A program made the translations under genes and the position numbers. From positions 1-33,812 of the forward strand of contig CAKOVA010000019.1 of assembly GCA_934120735.1 (NCBI GenBank): a stretch of DNA of 33,812 bases. The letters are read 5' to 3'. The first letter of the stretch is position 1. Every line of letters begins with the position of its first letter. The DNA comes from an uncultured Prevotella sp. (GTDB lineage: Bacteria; Bacteroidota; Bacteroidia; Bacteroidales; Bacteroidaceae). Below the pieces are notes generated by a model. It did not search any database and was not told the origin of the DNA. It saw only the letters and a list, made by a program, of their open reading frames with translations. This document shows positions 25,173 to 33,620 of this stretch, piece after piece.

Positions 25173-27905
25173 CTACTTCTTCACCACCTTCCGGCCGTCA
25201 ATGATGTAGATGCCGGCTGGCAGGCTGTCGAAGTCGCCCTGCAGCTTCACGCCTTGCAGGGTGTAGATGCCGCGATGCTTAGCGGGTACATCGACAGTGG
25301 GCGATGCGATGCCGGTGGCCCCTTTGGTAATCACCACCGCACTCTTCACAATAGCCCCACCAAGTGCTACGCCGTGCAACGATGCGTTGAACGCCGCGCC
25401 AGCAGGCTGGGTGATGGCACAGCCGTCGAGCGTGAGGGTCTTGATATCGCGGAGCGATCCGTTGGCGGCACCCTCTGCCGTTACATTGGCATTGCGGATG
25501 GTGAGCTCTTCCACAGAGCCGTCATTTCCGACTATGCCCCACTTGCCCACGGCCTTCACGGTGCAGCCGTCGATGGTGAGCTTAGTGTTTTGGAAATAGA
25601 TTCCGCAGAGGTATTTCGATGTGGCATTCAGCGTGCCGGTGCCGGTGATGGAGGAGGGACTACCCAATCCAAGTGCCGCACCACCAGTAGCAGCAACGCT
25701 GCAAGTGCCGGTTACAATGATTTTCAGATTCTCAATTTTAGAAACAATTCCTGAATACGCGTACACCGAACTCGTTATTTTGGCATTCTGCAGGGTGAGC
25801 GTCCTCGTGGTGGGGTTGTACATCACGGTACCGCTTACGCCCGGAATGACACTGAGGTTGCCGCAGTTGGCCGAGGTAACGGGTACTTCGCAAATCTTAA
25901 GGTCGTAGGTGATGGGCTTAATCACCACCTTGCTCTTCACAATCGCCCCACCAAGTGCTACGCCGTGCAACGATGCGTTGAACGCCGCGCCAGCAGGCTG
26001 GGTGATGGCGCAGCCGTCGAGCGTGAGGGTCTTGATATCGCGGAGCGATCCGTTGGCGGCACCCTCTGCCGTTACATTGGCATTGCGGATGGTGAGCTCT
26101 TCCACAGAGCCGTCTTCTCCGACTATGCCCCACCTGCCCACGGCCTTCACGGTGCAGCCGTCGATGGTGAGCTTAGATCCCAAATAGATTCCGCAGTTGA
26201 CTAGCGATGTGGTATTCAGGGTGCCGCTGCCGGTGATGGTGGAGGGTTTCTTCAAACTAAGCGCCGCATTACCAGTAGAAGCAACGCTGCAAGTGCCGGT
26301 TACCTTGATTTCCAGATTCTCAATATTAGAATAAATTCCTCCAGAATTGGACGAACTCGTTATTGTGGCATTCTGCAGGGTGAGCGTCCTCGTGGTGGGG
26401 TTGTACTTCACGATGCCGCTTACGCCCGGAATGACACTGAGGTTGCCGCAGTTGGCCGAGGTAACGGGTACGCCGCAAATCTTAAGGTCGTAGGTGGTAA
26501 CAGGCTTTATCACCACCGCACTCTTCACCAATTTGCCACCGAGTGCAACGCCGTGGAGTTCCTCAGAGAACGCCGCGCCAGCAGGCTGGGTGATGGCGCA
26601 GCCGTCGAGCGTGAGGGTCTTGATATCGCGGATCGATCCGTTGGCGGCACCCTCTGCCGTTACATTGGCATTGCGGATGGTGAGCTCTTCCACAGAGCCG
26701 TCATCTCCGGTTATGCCCCACCTGCCCACGGCCTTCACGGTGCAGCCGTCGATGGTGAGCTTTGTTTTATTAAAATGGATACTGCTGCCGATTTCCGCTG
26801 TGACATTCAGCGTGCCGGTGCCGGTGATGGAGGAGAGTTTCTCCAAACTAAGTGCCGGACAACCACTAGTAACAGCAACGTTGCAAGTGCCGGTTACAAT
26901 GATTTTCAGATTCTCAATTTCAGATAAAATTCCATAATTGGTCGGACTCGTTATTGTGGCATTCTGCAGGGTGAGCGTCCTCGTGGTGGGGTTGTACTTC
27001 ACAGTACCGCTTACGCCCGGAATGACACTGAGGTTGCCGCAGTTGGCCAAGGTAACGGGTACGCCGCAAATCTTAAGGTCGTAGGTGATGGGCTTCGTGG
27101 CAACGGCCACTTGGCCGTAGTCTCTGTAGTTGCCCGATTCGTCCAGCACGCGGACACCCAACCAGTATATCGTGTTGGGTTCCAGTCCGCTGATGGTGTA
27201 CGATGTGGCGTTGCCAACCCCTCGTTTCGTCCAGTCGCCATCTTTCTTCGCAATAAATACTTCGTAGAACAGACTCTCCTGCGGCGTGGTATTGTCGTTG
27301 CCGTGCGTCCAAGAGAGGCTGATGGCACTGTCGGTTACGTTATCCACGGTGATTGTACCTGCCGTTGGCTTTGTACGCTCGTACTTGTAGTCGATGGAGA
27401 TGGTGTGTACATTCCCGTCGCCATGCTTGCTGTCGGTAATCTTGCCGTTGTAGAGCTGAATGCCGCAGACATTGCGTGGCGGCTTCGGGTAGCCGGTTAT
27501 GCGCAGCATGCCGCTGCTGAAGAGACTCCACCTCTCCGTGGGGTCTGCCCAGGACTTGAACAGCTCGTTTCCATAGCCGTTCGTGTAATCCACACTCCAA
27601 TACCACTGCTCATCGTGCTTCGGCTCGTACGAGGTGAGGGGGATGTACTTGTAGGTGGCATGCAGCTTTTGGTTGCCCATAATTTTTACATACTCTTTCT
27701 TGTCGGACGAGAGGTAGAGATACGCCGCGAAAGCGTCGGCATCGCCATACCCGTAGGTGAATTCGGTGGAGAGAATGTTTTTCTTTACGCCGTCGATGGT
27801 AACGGTGTTCTGCGCCTGCGCCTGCCGCGGCAGGGCAAGCATCATTGAAAACAGCACGGCTGTGGCCGTGAGCAGGTGTCGTAATTTTTTTGTTTTCATA
27901 ATCAT
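25173..27905 (-). CDS. secreted surface protein with FN3 domain and three near-identical beta-helix-like repeats
   Basis: 910 aa; the start at 27905 or the in-frame ATG at 27899 (MKTKKLRHLL) are both possible. A signal peptide ends LPRQAQAQ. After a unique N-terminal domain (about 35-175) comes a fibronectin type III domain (about 180-270, ISLSWTHGNDNTTPQES and YTISGLEPNTIYWLGVRV). Three tandem repeats of 197, 195 and about 195 residues follow (about 272-860), each opening TYDLKICGVPVTSANCGNLS and ending in a GVALGG segment. Short rungs such as LTIDGCTVKAVGRWGI and LTLDGCAITQPAGAAF suggest a right-handed beta-helix or a glycan-binding fold. The short tail (GIYTLQGVKLQGDFDSLPAG...GRKVVKK) resembles the degenerate C-termini of many Prevotella secreted proteins, but is not a clear T9SS domain. 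Function is unknown. Confidence 0.8.
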   Translation of the reverse strand: MIMKTKKLRHLLTATAVLFSMMLALPRQAQAQNTVTIDGVKKNILSTEFTYGYGDADAFAAYLYLSSDKKEYVKIMGNQKLHATYKYIPLTSYEPKHDEQWYWSVDYTNGYGNELFKSWADPTERWSLFSSGMLRITGYPKPPRNVCGIQLYNGKITDSKHGDGNVHTISIDYKYERTKPTAGTITVDNVTDSAISLSWTHGNDNTTPQESLFYEVFIAKKDGDWTKRGVGNATSYTISGLEPNTIYWLGVRVLDESGNYRDYGQVAVATKPITYDLKICGVPVTLANCGNLSVIPGVSGTVKYNPTTRTLTLQNATITSPTNYGILSEIENLKIIVTGTCNVAVTSGCPALSLEKLSSITGTGTLNVTAEIGSSIHFNKTKLTIDGCTVKAVGRWGITGDDGSVEELTIRNANVTAEGAANGSIRDIKTLTLDGCAITQPAGAAFSEELHGVALGGKLVKSAVVIKPVTTYDLKICGVPVTSANCGNLSVIPGVSGIVKYNPTTRTLTLQNATITSSSNSGGIYSNIENLEIKVTGTCSVASTGNAALSLKKPSTITGSGTLNTTSLVNCGIYLGSKLTIDGCTVKAVGRWGIVGEDGSVEELTIRNANVTAEGAANGSLRDIKTLTLDGCAITQPAGAAFNASLHGVALGGAIVKSKVVIKPITYDLKICEVPVTSANCGNLSVIPGVSGTVMYNPTTRTLTLQNAKITSSVYAYSGIVSKIENLKIIVTGTCSVAATGGAALGLGSPSSITGTGTLNATSKYLCGIYFQNTKLTIDGCTVKAVGKWGIVGNDGSVEELTIRNANVTAEGAANGSLRDIKTLTLDGCAITQPAGAAFNASLHGVALGGAIVKSAVVITKGATGIASPTVDVPAKHRGIYTLQGVKLQGDFDSLPAGIYIIDGRKVVKK
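25322..27090 (-). repeat. three tandem ~590-bp coding repeats
   Basis: The marker motif cgcaaatcttaaggtcgtag recurs at about 25889, 26474 and 27065, giving spacings of 585 and 591 bases. Within each unit a block of about 190 bases, including the coding of VEELTIRNANVTAEGAANGS, is almost identical at the nucleotide level, while other parts have diverged. This points to recent duplication or gene conversion. Confidence 0.85.
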
Positions 27906-28007
27906 TGTGCCTCCCTGTTGAATCCCCCTCCCTGTCTTTGTCGGTCGGGGGCAACGCCTTATAGGAGGCTCGGGCGTGTGAAAATTATCACTATATCTAA
28001 AATAGGA

Positions 28008-28298
28008 CTAACCGATGGAGAACCATCGCGCCACGCGCTGCCAGAAGGTGAGCCCTGGCTGTTTGGGGGCGTCAGGTCCCGCAGGCCTGGCCTGCGGATG
28101 TTCTCGCCCCGTACACTCGGGCGGAGCGTTTGCAGGGAGCGGGTTGCCATCGGGGATCACTCCGCGTCGCTCGAACTCATTGTCCATCATTTCGCGGATG
28201 GTTTCAAGCAGTTGTGCCCGGTCTTCCGAGAATTGCTGCGCCTCAGTTGATTTCTGCCATTGATCTTCCGAAGGTATTTTTCTTTTTGTCTTGTTCAT
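28008..28298 (-). CDS. 96-aa unknown charged protein
   Basis: 96 aa from ATG 28298 (MNKTKRKIPSEDQWQKSTEA). The frame is open further up to 28400, but the extra residues translate the TAATCGGACA direct repeats, and a -7 box at 28319-28326 lies 20 bases before 28298. A helical charged part (about 15-52, DRAQLLETIREMMDNEFERR) precedes a Pro/Ala-rich linker, and a C-terminal amphipathic helix FWQRVARWFSIG could touch a membrane. No signal peptide. It ends 102 bases before the repeat-protein start on the same strand and may share its transcript. I do not recognise it. Confidence 0.6.
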   Translation of the reverse strand: MNKTKRKIPSEDQWQKSTEAQQFSEDRAQLLETIREMMDNEFERRGVIPDGNPLPANAPPECTGREHPQARPAGPDAPKQPGLTFWQRVARWFSIG

Positions 28299-28318
28299 GG
28301 TTCTTCTGTTTTCTGTTG

Positions 28319-28326
28319 CAAAATTA
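28319..28326 (-). promoter_or_regulatory. -7 box for the 96-aa gene
   Basis: TAATTTTG on the minus strand matches TAnnTTTG and lies 20 bases before the ATG at 28298. No clear -33 is seen; that position is close to the first of three TAATCGGACA direct repeats. Confidence 0.5.
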
Positions 28327-28353
28327 AGGGCGAATCGCACAGAAGGGACTATG

Positions 28354-28418
28354 CTAATCGGACAAAAAACTATGCTAATCGGACATTCTGCATCTGTCAC
28401 GATTATTCTAATCGGACA
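28354..28418. promoter_or_regulatory. three direct repeats CTAATCGGACA (candidate operator)
   Basis: CTAATCGGACA occurs at 28354-28364, 28375-28385 and 28408-28418, with start-to-start distances of 21 and 33 bases (about two and three helical turns). The first two share a longer ACTATG prefix. They lie in the divergent region between the 96-aa gene and the hybrid regulator, next to the -7 box at 28319, where an AraC-type activator would bind. The regulatory role is inference. Confidence 0.5.
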
Positions 28419-28547
28419 TTCCAGGCGTGCAACTCACTGATAATCACAGGAAACCCATGAATAGTTTTACATATTTTAAGGATTAGGTTTTTTTATCCCT
28501 CAAGGCAGTTTTCTGTCATTTTTGATGGCGTATTTAAGGTTTATTTG

Positions 28548-28555
28548 TAACTTTG
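28548..28555 (+). promoter_or_regulatory. -7 box TAACTTTG for the hybrid regulator
   Basis: A good TAnnTTTG match; a TTTG at 28521-28524 is 23 bases away, slightly too far for a standard -33. It predicts a leader of about 200 bases before 28761 that contains a small hairpin (GAGGA...TCCTC, about 28633-28649) and a 26-codon upstream frame (28684-28764). Confidence 0.45.
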
Positions 28556-28683
28556 CGCATCATCCCTGCAATCAATTGGCAATCATGAAGTAAGAGATAT
28601 TTCAAAAGACAGTCCGACAACAGGCCGTGCGAGAGGAGCGAAGATCCTCGGCGCCGACCACTGCTGACACAGGCCGATTACCC

Positions 28684-28764
28684 ATGAAAACAAATAAAAT
28701 GCTATCCCTATGCAGAACTACAAACATGACCTTCAAGCCCCTTTGCAGCTTTCGGCATTCATGA
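28684..28764 (+). other. 26-codon upstream reading frame overlapping the regulator start (ATGA)
   Basis: ATG 28684 opens a frame (MKTNKMLSLCRTTNMTFKPL...) whose TGA at 28762-28764 overlaps the ATG at 28761 as ATGA, the usual layout of coupled translation. It may be a leader peptide that sets translation of the hybrid regulator, or chance. Confidence 0.3.
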
Positions 28765-31559
28765 AAGCGGCACGGCTGCTGTCAAGCGCACTCACATGGC
28801 TTGTCTCCATTGGGCTCCTGTTTGTTGCCTGTGAGAAGAGTCCCGCACCAATCACCGAGGGCGACCGCGAGGTGGCAGACAGCCTTGTGCGCGCCACCCG
28901 TGGAACAGACTCGCTCGCCATGCTGCAAAAGCGATTGGAAAGTGAGGGCGACAGGCTCGGCAGCGTGGTAGCTCTTAGGGAATGGGGCAGGCAGCTGCGC
29001 AACGAGAGCCGTTTCGAGGAGGCACTGCGCACTCACAGCGAGGGATTGCAGCAGGCCGAGGCCCTCGGCGACACGCTGGAATGGGTACAGGCCCTGAACA
29101 ACATCGGTACCGACTACCGCCGTATGGGCGTGCTCGACGTGGCGCAGGAATATCATTACCGTGCATGGAAACTGAGCGAGGAGTGCGCTGACACGGCATT
29201 CATGGCCAGGAAGAACCGCGTGGTGGCGCTCAACGGACTGGGCAACGTCTACATGACACTGGGCAACTACGATCGAGCCGACAGTGTGTTGCGCATGGCT
29301 CTGAAAGGCGAACAGCAATTGCACAGTGACCTGGGGCAGGCCATCAACTACGCCAACCTCGGCTCTATATTCGAGCATCGTGGGCAGGCGGACTCGGCCT
29401 GGGTCTATTACCGCAAGTCGATGGAGCTGAATAGGGAAGCGGGCAGTGACCTTGGCATATCGCTCTGCCACACCTATTACGGATCGCTCTACGAGAAGGC
29501 GAAGGAATATGACAAAGCTTCTGAAGAATACGAGGAGGCCTACCGAATGATGCAGACCTCCAAGGACGAGTGGCACGCGCTGAACACGCTCATCGCCCTG
29601 GCGGGTATTCACAACGCGATGGGCAACGACGCCAAGACCATGAGCTATCTGGACAGAGCGCGGCAAATGGCCGAGGCCATCAAGTCGCCCGAGCATCTGG
29701 CAGAAATCCACACCTTATATTATAAGCACTACAAGAAGACCGGCAACTGCCGATTGGCATTGGCCTCCTACGAGAAAGCCACCGCCATGCAGGACAGTAT
29801 ACTCGACATGGGGAAGGTGAACCGCATGCAGAACACGATCCTGAACATCGAGCACAATCGGCAGGAAAGGGAGATGGGCGAGGCACAGCTGAAACTGGAA
29901 AGGGAGCGCACGGCACGCCATGTAGGCAATGCCCTTTTCGTATTGTTGGTGCTTGCGCTGACAGGCGCGCTGGCCACTTTTTTCTATATCCAGCGCATTC
30001 ACCGTCGCAACCACTTGGCGTTGAAACGCCTGTCGGCCCTGCGCGAGAACTTCTTCACAAACATCACACACGAGTTCAGAACACCCCTCACCGTAATCCT
30101 CGGCCTGAGCCACGAGATGCAGGATGCCGTCCCAAAGGAGGTAAGGGACAATGTTAGAACCATCGAACGGCAGGGACAACGACTGCTTGCGCTCATCAAT
30201 CAGCTGCTCGACATCTCCAAGATCAAATCGGCCGTGGGCAATCCCGACTGGCAGAACGGCGACATCACCGCCCACCTCACAATGCTTATCGAGACCTATC
30301 GCGACTTTGCCCGCAGCCGCAACATCGACCTGCAGTTCATCTCCCGCGACCCCATCGTGATGGATTTCGTGCCCTATTACGTCAACAAGGTCATCAACAA
30401 CCTCCTCTCCAACGCCTTCAAGTTCACTCCCGAATACGGCAAAGTGAATGTCACAGCGTGGCGCGAGGACGACAAACTGCACATCGATGTGGCCGACACC
30501 GGACAAGGAATGGACGAAGAGACCCGCATCCATATCTTCGAGCCATTCTTCCAAGGCAATAGCAACACCCATAACATCGGAACAGGCGTGGGACTGGCAC
30601 TCGTCAAACAGATCATAGACACCGTCAAAGGCAAGATAAACGTCGAGAGTGCACCCGGAAAAGGCACCACCTTTCACATCACAGTACCCATACACAACGA
30701 CAGCAAGCACAAAGCGGACGACAGAATCATCACCAACACGCCCTTGCTGCCCGAAACCGAACCCACACTCGCCGACAGCGACAATGACAACGACCAGTGC
30801 CGCTTGCTCATCATCGAGGACAACCGCGATATCGCTGCCTACATCGGCGCACATTTTGCCAACAAATACGCCGTCGCCTATGCCAAAAACGGCACACAAG
30901 GACTGGAAAAAGCACTCGACCTGGTGCCCGACCTCATCATCACCGACCTGATGATGCCCGGCATGGACGGGCTGGAAGTGTGCCGGCAGGTACGCCGCAA
31001 CGAAATCACCGACCACATTCCCATCATCGTCGTCACGGCGAAGATTACGGAGGAAGAGCGCATCAAGGGACTGGAGGCCGGAGCCGACGCCTATCTCTCC
31101 AAGCCTTTCAATCCCGACGAACTGCACACACGGGTGGAGAAGCTGCTCGAGCGCCATCACCGTCTACGTGAAAAGTTCAGCAATGACAACGAAACAGACA
31201 CAGACAAGAAGCAAATCCTCACCGATGCGGAGCGACGCTTTCTGGCCAAGACGGTTGACTCTATCTATCAACTCTTAGACAAACAGCGATTGGATGTGAA
31301 CACGCTGGCTGATAGGCTCAATATGAGTCCCCGACAGCTCCACCGTAAACTCGTAACCATCACGGGCGACTCTCCTGCCACCTATATGCTGAAAATCAAG
31401 ATGCTGCGGGCGCGACATCTGCTGGAGACCAAGCCAGGCCTGACGATTGAGGACATCGCCGAACGATGCGGTTTCGAGCATGCCCCCAATTTCTACTCGG
31501 CCTTCAAGAAAGCATACGGCATCACGCCCATGGACTATCGCCGGGGAGTAGGCAATTGA
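28761..31559 (+). CDS. hybrid two-component system regulator (TPR sensor, kinase, receiver, AraC-type DNA-binding)
   Basis: 932 aa from ATG 28761 (MKAARLLSSALTWLVSIGLL), preferred because a signal-type segment with a lipobox-like FVAC follows at once; an upstream in-frame ATG at 28710 would add 17 residues. Order: periplasmic TPR sensor (about 60-370, GLGNVYMTLGNYDRADSV); one membrane helix (about 385-408); HisKA with phospho-His437 in FFTNITHEFRTPLTV; HATPase with VINNLLSNAFKFTP, DTGQGMDEE and GTGVGLALVK; a receiver with Asp729 in LIITDLMMPGMDG and the KPF lysine; and a C-terminal AraC HTH pair (LDVNTLADRLNMSPRQLHRK, then IEDIAERCGFEHAPNFYSAF). Such proteins sense a ligand in the periplasm and activate nearby genes. 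The sensor is TPR rather than the beta-propeller of glycan-sensing members. The divergent repeat-protein/96-aa genes are the likeliest targets. Confidence 0.92.
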   Translation: MKAARLLSSALTWLVSIGLLFVACEKSPAPITEGDREVADSLVRATRGTDSLAMLQKRLESEGDRLGSVVALREWGRQLRNESRFEEALRTHSEGLQQAEALGDTLEWVQALNNIGTDYRRMGVLDVAQEYHYRAWKLSEECADTAFMARKNRVVALNGLGNVYMTLGNYDRADSVLRMALKGEQQLHSDLGQAINYANLGSIFEHRGQADSAWVYYRKSMELNREAGSDLGISLCHTYYGSLYEKAKEYDKASEEYEEAYRMMQTSKDEWHALNTLIALAGIHNAMGNDAKTMSYLDRARQMAEAIKSPEHLAEIHTLYYKHYKKTGNCRLALASYEKATAMQDSILDMGKVNRMQNTILNIEHNRQEREMGEAQLKLERERTARHVGNALFVLLVLALTGALATFFYIQRIHRRNHLALKRLSALRENFFTNITHEFRTPLTVILGLSHEMQDAVPKEVRDNVRTIERQGQRLLALINQLLDISKIKSAVGNPDWQNGDITAHLTMLIETYRDFARSRNIDLQFISRDPIVMDFVPYYVNKVINNLLSNAFKFTPEYGKVNVTAWREDDKLHIDVADTGQGMDEETRIHIFEPFFQGNSNTHNIGTGVGLALVKQIIDTVKGKINVESAPGKGTTFHITVPIHNDSKHKADDRIITNTPLLPETEPTLADSDNDNDQCRLLIIEDNRDIAAYIGAHFANKYAVAYAKNGTQGLEKALDLVPDLIITDLMMPGMDGLEVCRQVRRNEITDHIPIIVVTAKITEEERIKGLEAGADAYLSKPFNPDELHTRVEKLLERHHRLREKFSNDNETDTDKKQILTDAERRFLAKTVDSIYQLLDKQRLDVNTLADRLNMSPRQLHRKLVTITGDSPATYMLKIKMLRARHLLETKPGLTIEDIAERCGFEHAPNFYSAFKKAYGITPMDYRRGVGN

Positions 31560-31819
31560 GTAGCAGGTAAAGGCATATACGGCACATCATATTAATACCA
31601 GTTCCTACTGGACGGATATGTTAATGCGCATGTTTCGTTCGGTATATTTTTACGGCTCAGCGGAAGATTAGTGGGGACAAATGATTTTTCTACTGAGCCG
31701 AATCACGCCCCTACATGGTGGGGGCCAATGATTTCAAATGAGGCGGGAGCATGATGAATCACGCCCCTACCATTCTATTTTCACCATTCTTTTTTAGAAG
31801 CTCTAATGCGGAAAGTGTA
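31560..31819. repeat. intergenic repeats with GATGAATCACGCCCCTAC motifs
   Basis: No gene. CGGCTCAG/CTGAGCCG (31653-31660 with 31693-31700) closes a hairpin; ATGATTTTTCTACTGAGCC (31681-31699) is an exact inverted match to 24899-24917. The motif (GATGA)ATCACGCCCCTAC occurs at 31701-31714 and 31753-31770, with related copies at about 19965 and 20202. Confidence 0.55.
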
Positions 31820-33331
31820 TTACAGCTTAATGCTCTTTTTCTTTGCTTTGCTCTCGTTATTCATTCTGTCAAGCGCAGTAACTACGTATCGATATTTGGT
31901 TTTGCCATCGACATAAGGCAGTTTATACATCGTTTCCGAAGTGATGGCGACAATCTTGGAGGGATTGTCCAAGTTGACACGCTCTCCCTTGTTGAAACGG
32001 TAAACCACATATTTTGTTGCTACGTCATCCCAATCTTTGCCACGAGGTTGTGTCCAAAACAGGATATAGCCGTCGCTTGTCCATACGGGTTTTAGCTTTC
32101 GAGGTTTCTTTGGGCGCTTGCCATCAATAAACGGCATCTCGGGTTGCAAGGCCGGGTACTTCCAATAATAGTTGCGAAGCGCCGTTCCGTAGTTACCTAC
32201 ATTATCCACCACAGCCTTGGCATACCACAAAACAGTTCCCTTCACATTCGCCATCTGATCGTGCAAACGGAATTTTGCCGGTAGTTGATTGCTGTTGGGG
32301 TTTTGCAGGTCGGCATACTTCGCTGTACGATCCACACTCTCGCCAATGTATAAAGGTCGGTTACCGGCATAACGGTTCCACCACCTGATGAGCGTGTCAT
32401 AATCAGCCGTTGGGTGACCGATTTGCCAATATAACTGCGGAACGCAATAATCTACCCAACCCTTGTTCACCCACAACAAGACATCGGCATAAAGATCGTC
32501 ATAATTTTGCAATCCCCGGGTGTTGCTGCCAAGTGCTGGATCATTCTTCTTGTTGCGGTAAATACCAAAAGGCGAAACACCAAATTTCACCCAAGGCTTA
32601 CGCTGGTGTATCTTTTCTCCCAACTCTTTGATGAACAAGTTGACGTTATAGCGACGCCAGTCATTGACGTTCTTCAATCCATTATTATAGAGTTGGAATT
32701 CGCGACCGTCGGGAATGACTTCACCAGGAGCTGGATAAGGATAGAAATAATCGTCGATGTGCAAACCATCCACATCATAGCGACGCACAATGTCGTCTAC
32801 CACCTTATAAATATATTCCCTGTTGGCGGGGTCGCCCGGGTTGAGAATAAACTGTCCGGCATACGAAAATACCTTGCCAGGTTGCTTGATGGCAATATGA
32901 TTGCCGGCCAGAGCGGAAGTACTCTTGGTTTTGGCACGATAAGGATTAATCCATGCATGCAGTTCCATTCCGCGCTGATGACACTGCTCTATCATCCATT
33001 GCAGAGGATCCCAAAAAGGATAGGGTGCTTGTCCTTGCACGCCTGTCAAGAAGCGACTCCATGGTTCATAACTACTTTGATAGAGCGCATCGCACTCGGC
33101 CCTAACTTGGAAGATGATGGCATTGACACCATCCTTCTGCAATTCATCCAGTTGATAACTCAACGTGCGCTGCATGTTGGCCGTTCCCATTCCTTCGAAC
33201 TGGCCATTTACACACTGTATCCATGCACCTCGAAACTCACGTTTTTTCAGATTATCGGCCTTACTTGCCAACAAGTTACTACATACCACGAATAAGAGCA
33301 ACAGTCTTATCTTGATTAAAAATTTATTCAT
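31820..33331 (-). CDS. GHL10/DigH-like family 10 glycosyl hydrolase, secreted
   Basis: 503 aa from ATG 33331 (MNKFLIKIRLLLLFVVCSNL), chosen because a -7 box lies 18 bases upstream; the in-frame ATG at 33343 is too close to it. A signal peptide is followed at about residue 31 by the GHL10 core start KREFRGAWIQCVNGQFEG. Further motifs are GVNAIIFQVRAECDALYQS, MELHAWINPYRAKTK, the acidic VDGLHIDDYFYPYPAPG (about 167-183), and VDYCVPQLYWQIG. The C-terminal ~100 residues look like an FN3-type beta domain (GYILFWTQPRGKDWDD). DigH of this family in Escherichia coli cleaves peptide-free peptidoglycan glycan; here the substrate is inferred from family only. It stands alone on the minus strand. Confidence 0.88.
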   Translation of the reverse strand: MNKFLIKIRLLLLFVVCSNLLASKADNLKKREFRGAWIQCVNGQFEGMGTANMQRTLSYQLDELQKDGVNAIIFQVRAECDALYQSSYEPWSRFLTGVQGQAPYPFWDPLQWMIEQCHQRGMELHAWINPYRAKTKSTSALAGNHIAIKQPGKVFSYAGQFILNPGDPANREYIYKVVDDIVRRYDVDGLHIDDYFYPYPAPGEVIPDGREFQLYNNGLKNVNDWRRYNVNLFIKELGEKIHQRKPWVKFGVSPFGIYRNKKNDPALGSNTRGLQNYDDLYADVLLWVNKGWVDYCVPQLYWQIGHPTADYDTLIRWWNRYAGNRPLYIGESVDRTAKYADLQNPNSNQLPAKFRLHDQMANVKGTVLWYAKAVVDNVGNYGTALRNYYWKYPALQPEMPFIDGKRPKKPRKLKPVWTSDGYILFWTQPRGKDWDDVATKYVVYRFNKGERVNLDNPSKIVAITSETMYKLPYVDGKTKYRYVVTALDRMNNESKAKKKSIKL

Positions 33332-33345
33332 ATTTGTTTTCATCT

Positions 33346-33426
33346 TTTGCAAAGATAGTGCAAGCCGAAGACAGAGAAAGTTTACTTTCTTTGTTGAGGC
33401 GAAGCCTATCTTCTGCAAAGATAGTG
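33346..33426 (-). promoter_or_regulatory. -7 box and duplicated promoter hairpin repeat of the GHL10 gene
   Basis: TGCAAAGATAGTG occurs at 33348-33360 and 33414-33426, each containing the -7 box TATCTTTG on the minus strand (33350-33357 and 33416-33423). Between them lies GCAAGCCGA-(AGAAAG-TTTA-CTTTCT hairpin)-GAGGCGAAGCC. The same GCAAGCCGA...GAGGCGCAGCC core occurs at 82-126 inside the MITE-like copy A. The proximal box probably drives the GHL10 gene. Confidence 0.65.
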
Positions 33427-33553
33427 GTTGTTTGATAAACTGCCAAATATGTTTTTACGGAAGGAACCTCCAAAACACGGATCTTTCATTAAAGAGCAGT
33501 TCATCGCAAGATAGAGGGTGTGAGCTGTGGCATTGGAAGGAGGAAAATACGAA

Positions 33554-33595
33554 AGTAAGAGATAAAACTCCTGTGAAAAGTGTTTATCTCTTACT
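33554..33595 (-). terminator. hairpin after the right-edge gene
   Basis: AGTAAGAGATAAA (33554-33566) and TTTATCTCTTACT (33583-33595) pair perfectly over 13 bases. It lies 25 bases past the stop at 33621 in the minus direction and is followed by only a weak T-rich tract. The rest of 33427-33553 shows no gene. Confidence 0.55.
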
Positions 33596-33620
33596 CGATG
33601 ATAGATGATATTTATATTCC

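Noticed and set aside
25173..27905. Repeat protein as a leucine-rich-repeat or T9SS cargo
   Set aside because: The rungs do not fit an LxxLxLxxN pattern, and the C-terminal tail lacks the full length and pattern of a type A sorting domain.
28340..28420. CRISPR-like array (three CTAATCGGACA units)
   Set aside because: Units are only 11 bases with unequal short spacing (21 and 33), there is no palindromic repeat and no cas gene; operator-like repeats are a better reading.
29715..31160. 481-aa minus-strand frame opposite the hybrid regulator
   Set aside because: Antisense shadow of the kinase/receiver coding region, which has complete motifs on the plus strand.
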